DNA from: Chloroflexota bacterium
GTDB lineage: Bacteria; Chloroflexota; Anaerolineae; UBA4142; SHND01
Direction of reading: 5' to 3'
NCBI GenBank assembly: GCA_004295045.1
Contig: SHND01000031.1
Span: forward strand, 29,986-93,985
Length of the DNA stretch: 64,000 nt
Shown here: positions 60,710 through 64,000 of the stretch, piece after piece
How the letters are laid out: each line of letters starts with the position of its first letter
How positions within the stretch are numbered: position 1 is the stretch's first letter
The notes under the pieces: generated by a model
What the model was told of the DNA's origin: nothing
Databases searched by the model: none
What the model saw: only the letters and a program-made list of their open reading frames with translations
Translations under genes and position numbers: made by a program

Positions 60710-60782
60710 TGCCCCTAACGGGATTCGAACCCGTGTCTTGGCCTTGAAAGGGCCACGTCCTAGTCCACTAGACGATAGGGAC
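60710..60782 (-). tRNA. tRNA-Glu (anticodon UUC)
   Basis: 73 nt without an encoded CCA. The acceptor arms GTCCCTA and TAGGGGC pair (one G-U), the anticodon stem GGCC/GGCC encloses CTTTCAA, the T loop is GGTTCGAAT and the D arm is intact. The discriminator base is A. Confidence 0.95.
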
Positions 60783-60863
60783 AGGGAAATAGCGGCAACC
60801 TCAAGCAACGAGAGATTATATGCAGAAACGGTGATGCGTCAAACGCAAAACGTGCGACGCGAT

Positions 60864-60935
60864 TCATTGTGCATTCTGCATTTTCCATTCTGCATTGTGC
60901 ATCGTGCATTCTGCATTCTGCCCTCTGCATTTCAT
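60864..60935. repeat. Heptanucleotide array TGCATTC
   Basis: About ten units of TGCATTC with variants (TGCATTG, TCCATTC, TGCCCTC). The same unit in another phase occurs between paaB and paaC. It lies between tRNA-Glu and the ABC permease gene. Confidence 0.85.
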
Positions 60936-60938
60936 CAC

Positions 60939-63482
60939 TCATTCATACCGCAGCGCTTGAATAATATCCATGCGCGCGGCTTGACGCGCGGGGATGATGG
61001 CAGCTAGCACACCAAAGAGCAGCCCCACCGCGACGGCGGCGACCACGCCCGCGTAAGGAAAAGAATATTGGAGTGGATACAAACCGCTAGCGTTGAGTCC
61101 CAGCACCATCACATAACCGAGATACAAACCCGCGAGCAAACCAAATGCCGTGCCCATTGCGGCGAGTAAAATTGCTTCAGCAAGAATCGTGCGGCGCACT
61201 TGCTTGCGCGTCGCGCCAATCGCGCGCAACATGCCAATTTCGCGCGTCCGTTCAATCACGCCGATGGCAAGCGTGTTCACAATGGCGATCAGCGAGGGCA
61301 GCGCGAGGATACCGAGCAAAATATAAAATGCCGAGAACGAAGTTGTGTAGAGCGAGCGCATCTCACTCAAATACTCTGCGCCCGAAACCAACTTGAACTG
61401 CGGATAGCGCGCGACAATTTCTTGCAGCCGCGCGTCCACCTCGGCGCGATTCGCGTTCGGCGCGAGATTCAACTGCATGAACACATCTTCCGTCTTGTGA
61501 AAATCGCGCTTGAGATTATCTTGAGAAATATACGCGCTCGTGATTTTTGTATTCAACACATCGCTCGCCACCGCAATGACGCGATAGGTTTGTTCGCCTT
61601 CGGGCGATGGGATTTTTATTGGATCCCCCGCGTGCAATTTGAGCGTCGTTGCGCCGACGCCATTCAGAATCAAGCCGCGTCCTTTTGCCAGTTGCTCAAA
61701 AGCTGTGTTGGGGTCGCCTTCGGAAAAATTGAGTCCCGAAACTTTTGGAAATTTTACCGGGTCAATCCCAAGCAAGTTAATCGTTTGGTCGCCGACCGTT
61801 GTCGTCGCAAAGCGCATCGTACTCACCGCGCTGACGCCGTACACCGAACGCAATCGTTCCGCCAATGTTTCATCCGCGCCCACGTCGCTGCCCCAAACTC
61901 CGATGGAGGGCGGAACGAGCAAGTAATCACTCCCCAACGTTTTCTCTAGCAGCGTATTGATGCCGCCCGTAATGCTCGAAATGAGTCCAACGGCTGCGAC
62001 CAAAATCGCAAGCCCAATCATCGTCGCGCTCGCCGTTATCGCCGCGCGTGAAGGTTGGCGCGTCAAGTTGCCTTGCGCGAGGTCTGCGGTGCCATCGCGC
62101 GCAAAAATAAAACCAATCAGCGCGCTAAACACTTGCGCGATAGGTTTCACGAGCGCGGGCGCCAACAATGCCAGTCCCACCAAAAACGCCAAGCCGCCCA
62201 GCGCGACCAAGCTGATATTTTGCGAGAGCAATCCAACCAACGCGGCGACCATGAGAACAATTCCCACAATCGTCCACTTGTTCAAACGCCGCCGCGTTTC
62301 GACGGTCACCACATTCGGGCGAAGCGCCTCCATCGGCGTCACGCGACTCGCGTTCCATGCAGGCACCAAACCGCTCAAGAGCGTCACGCCTACGCCCAAA
62401 ACAATCGTGAGCAATACGAGCCCGGGCTCAATCACCGGCGCGCCCAACTGCATGTGCAAAAATTGTTGATAAATCCCGCGCGTCCCTTCGACAATCAAAA
62501 CCCCCAGTCCATAACCGAGCGCCATTCCGATAGCAGTGCCAACAACTCCTTGCAGCAATCCTTCAAACAAAAACAATCCGATGATGGTTCGTCGCCCTGC
62601 ACCGATGGCGCGCAACATTCCAATATCATGGCGTCGTTCCGCCACAATCGTCCGAAACGTATTGAAAATGATAAAGCCGCCCATGAACAGCGCGAGAAAA
62701 CCCATAAGGTTGAAAATTTGCTGCGCGGTTTGCAAACTCGCCATGAATTCCGAGCCGCTCGCCAGTCCGCCCAGTTGATACTCGTCGCCAATCGTCGCGG
62801 CAATCGCGTTCGAAATGGCAGTCCGCTGCGTCGCATCGGTGGTGTCGAGTTTGATTTCGATGGTGTTGATGCGGTTGGGCGCGTTCAACAATTTTTGCGC
62901 CTCGTTCAACGTCAACCAAACCGGTTCGTTGCCGGGCAATGTTTGCGCGGCGCGAATGCCGACAATGTTTAATTTTACCGCGCCGTTGACCGTTGGAATG
63001 GAGAGCTCGTCGCCGAGTTCAAGTTTGAGCGTATCCGCCAAGCTCGACGTGACTACTGCCGCCTTCGTATCCGTGTTCTGAAGGAAACGTCCCTCTTGGA
63101 TTGTGTAATCGCGCACCTGCGCCGCGTCCCGCGGCACAATGCCAATCAACGACAGCGCGCCCACCGAACCGTTGCGATAATAATTCGCGGGGACATTCAC
63201 CGTTCGTTCCAAATTTCCGGAAATTGCTTGCACGCCCGGAATGGATTCGATGCGATGGAGGATGCTCGGCGCAAACGCTTCGCCTGATTTGTTCGTGACC
63301 AAGACATCCACTTGCCCCGACGCGTTCAACACGCTCGTCTCGAAAGCTTGCGTCATCGTCGGCAGCAAAATGTTCATGCCAAAAATGACAAACACGCCAA
63401 AAATAATCGCGAGCGTCGTGAGAAAGGTTCGCAGCTTGCGTCCCCACAAATAGCGCGCGGCGAGGGTGAGTTGGATTTTCAT
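60939..63482 (-). CDS. ABC transporter permease, FtsX/MacB-like (two FtsX units)
   Basis: 847 residues, ATG at 63482. Two copies of the layout membrane helix, MacB-periplasmic domain, three-helix FtsX core: first helix RTFLTTLAIIFGVFVIFG, an outer domain of about 200 residues, the FtsX core LMGFLALFMGGFIIFNTFRTIVAERRHDIGMLRAIGAGRRTII, then a second half ending GMLRAIGATRKQVRRTILAEAILLAAMGTAFG and VGLLFGVLAAIIPARQAARMDIIQALRYE. Pairs with the ATPase gene just upstream. Such systems move lipoproteins, peptides or toxins out of the membrane rather than import solutes. Confidence 0.9.
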   Translation of the reverse strand: MKIQLTLAARYLWGRKLRTFLTTLAIIFGVFVIFGMNILLPTMTQAFETSVLNASGQVDVLVTNKSGEAFAPSILHRIESIPGVQAISGNLERTVNVPANYYRNGSVGALSLIGIVPRDAAQVRDYTIQEGRFLQNTDTKAAVVTSSLADTLKLELGDELSIPTVNGAVKLNIVGIRAAQTLPGNEPVWLTLNEAQKLLNAPNRINTIEIKLDTTDATQRTAISNAIAATIGDEYQLGGLASGSEFMASLQTAQQIFNLMGFLALFMGGFIIFNTFRTIVAERRHDIGMLRAIGAGRRTIIGLFLFEGLLQGVVGTAIGMALGYGLGVLIVEGTRGIYQQFLHMQLGAPVIEPGLVLLTIVLGVGVTLLSGLVPAWNASRVTPMEALRPNVVTVETRRRLNKWTIVGIVLMVAALVGLLSQNISLVALGGLAFLVGLALLAPALVKPIAQVFSALIGFIFARDGTADLAQGNLTRQPSRAAITASATMIGLAILVAAVGLISSITGGINTLLEKTLGSDYLLVPPSIGVWGSDVGADETLAERLRSVYGVSAVSTMRFATTTVGDQTINLLGIDPVKFPKVSGLNFSEGDPNTAFEQLAKGRGLILNGVGATTLKLHAGDPIKIPSPEGEQTYRVIAVASDVLNTKITSAYISQDNLKRDFHKTEDVFMQLNLAPNANRAEVDARLQEIVARYPQFKLVSGAEYLSEMRSLYTTSFSAFYILLGILALPSLIAIVNTLAIGVIERTREIGMLRAIGATRKQVRRTILAEAILLAAMGTAFGLLAGLYLGYVMVLGLNASGLYPLQYSFPYAGVVAAVAVGLLFGVLAAIIPARQAARMDIIQALRYE

Positions 63483-63491
63483 TCTATCGAT

Positions 63492-64000
63492 TTACTCCGC
63501 CAACGCGTTCATCTTGCCCCAAACCACTTGGGCGCCGTTGCCGTTTTGAGAATTCAAACGCGTTTCGTCCACAACGGTTCCATCTTTTAAAAACACAATG
63601 CGGTCCGCGTACGCGGCGATGCGCGGGTCGTGCGTCACCATCACCACAGAACGTCCCCACGCTTCCGCGACTTGACGCAAAAGTCCGGCGATTTCATCCG
63701 CCGCGCGCGTATCGAGATTACCAGTCGGTTCATCGGCAAGCACGAGCGCGGGTTCTGCAACGAGTGCGCGCGCAATCGCGACGCGCTGCTGCTGTCCGCC
63801 CGAAAGTTGGTCGGGGCGACTATGCAAACGATTTTCCAAACCGACGCGCGTGAGCCATTCACGCGCGCGCGCCTTGGCTTGCGCTGCCTTTGCGCCGTCG
63901 AGCATCATCGGCAGCGCGGCGTTTTCCACCGCGTCGAGTACGGGGATGAGATTAAAAAATTGAAACACAAATCCGATTTTGCGCCGCCGCAGTTCCGTCA
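63492..64000 (-). CDS. ABC transporter ATPase, LolD/MacB-type (5' end outside window)
   Basis: The frame is open to the window edge, so the N-terminus with Walker A is missing. The remaining 169 or so residues show the Q-loop [22 protein letters not shown], the signature [32 protein letters not shown] and the H-loop [23 protein letters not shown]. It is the ATPase of the following permease, nine bases between genes. Confidence 0.92.
   Translation of the reverse strand, partial: TELRRRKIGFVFQFFNLIPVLDAVENAALPMMLDGAKAAQAKARAREWLTRVGLENRLHSRPDQLSGGQQQRVAIARALVAEPALVLADEPTGNLDTRAADEIAGLLRQVAEAWGRSVVMVTHDPRIAAYADRIVFLKDGTVVDETRLNSQNGNGAQVVWGKMNALAE

Noticed and set aside
60660..61007. 115-codon plus-strand reading frame (GAPNGIRTRVLALKGPRPSPLDDRDR...)
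   Set aside because: It is the antisense reading of tRNA-Glu, a well-known spurious ORF pattern.
1..64000. CRISPR array, rRNA operon, insertion sequence or prophage
   Set aside because: No regular 25-40 bp direct repeats with unique spacers, no rRNA core sequence, no transposase or integrase, and no phage structural gene was seen.

Overview
The window looks like one contig of a free-living, probably facultatively aerobic bacterium of moderate-to-high GC with compact, mostly intact operons. Several traits together suggest Chloroflexota (Anaerolineae-like). These are secreted lipoproteins with long Thr/Pro-rich 'TPTPT' stalks, BTAD/NB-ARC/TPR regulators, a gingipain-type C25 peptidase, MoxR plus CoxE-like von Willebrand (VWA) proteins, and intergenic heptanucleotide repeat arrays. 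The taxonomic call is inference; the window has no rRNA gene.

Layout. 1-2.5 kb: two tandem V8/trypsin-like secreted proteases (the first cut by the window edge) and a small lipoprotein. 2.6-5.7 kb: a homocysteine S-methyltransferase-family enzyme, a PiT phosphate permease with its DUF47 partner, and a GNAT acetyltransferase. 5.8-9.9 kb (minus): a large secreted C25 peptidase behind a small protein that fuses a PqqD-like peptide-recognition domain to a Tat-like signal and a six-cysteine tail. 10.1-11.1 kb: three small conserved genes. 11.2-21.7 kb: a nearly complete oxidative pentose-phosphate cluster (gnd, pgi, DUF2090 aldolase-like, FUSC membrane protein, aldose epimerase, HAD phosphatase, pgl, rpiA, rpe, zwf). 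21.8-22.6 kb: an M55 D-aminopeptidase. 22.6-28.3 kb (minus): UbiA prenyltransferase, an FGGY-like half protein, two small unknowns, deoC and rpiB with N-terminal extensions resembling bacterial-microcompartment targeting peptides, signal peptidase I and a GHMP sugar kinase. 28.5-33.4 kb: the glycine cleavage genes gcvT, gcvH, gcvPA and gcvPB. 33.5-36 kb: a secreted unknown protein and a Phd/PIN toxin-antitoxin pair. 36-44.8 kb: accessory region with a GT-C-like membrane protein, a split BTAD-NB-ARC/TPR regulator, two tandem 40-residue hydrophobic mini-proteins, a putative metallopeptidase of no recognised family, two HTH-only regulators and a lipoprotein. 44.9-53.5 kb: an ABC exporter and a MoxR/VWA pair split by a sigma/anti-sigma/cytochrome c/CHRD cluster. 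53.5-58.3 kb (minus): phenylacetyl-CoA epoxidase genes paaABCD, a serine hydrolase and dimethylarginine hydrolase. 58.4-64 kb: YbaK-like deacylase, thioesterase, secreted alpha/beta hydrolase, tRNA-Glu(UUC), and a MacB-like ABC export system cut by the window end.

How the genes work together. The 11-22 kb cluster would take glucose 6-phosphate through the oxidative branch (zwf, pgl, gnd) and interconvert pentose phosphates (rpiA, rpe), with pgi linking to glycolysis; no transketolase or transaldolase is visible. gcvTHPA/PB would split glycine to feed one-carbon metabolism. paaABCD would epoxidise phenylacetyl-CoA, but the reductase subunit and CoA ligase are not in the window.

Two repeat families are threaded through the housekeeping part. 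One is a dispersed 65-75 bp inverted repeat built on GGGGCGAAGCA, with four copies. The other is a set of degenerate heptanucleotide arrays that fill the gaps inside the gcv and paa operons, often right up to the next start codon. The most promising observations are the microcompartment-like DeoC/RpiB pair, the PqqD-Tat-Cys6 protein beside the C25 peptidase, the heptamer arrays and the tandem hydrophobic mini-proteins.
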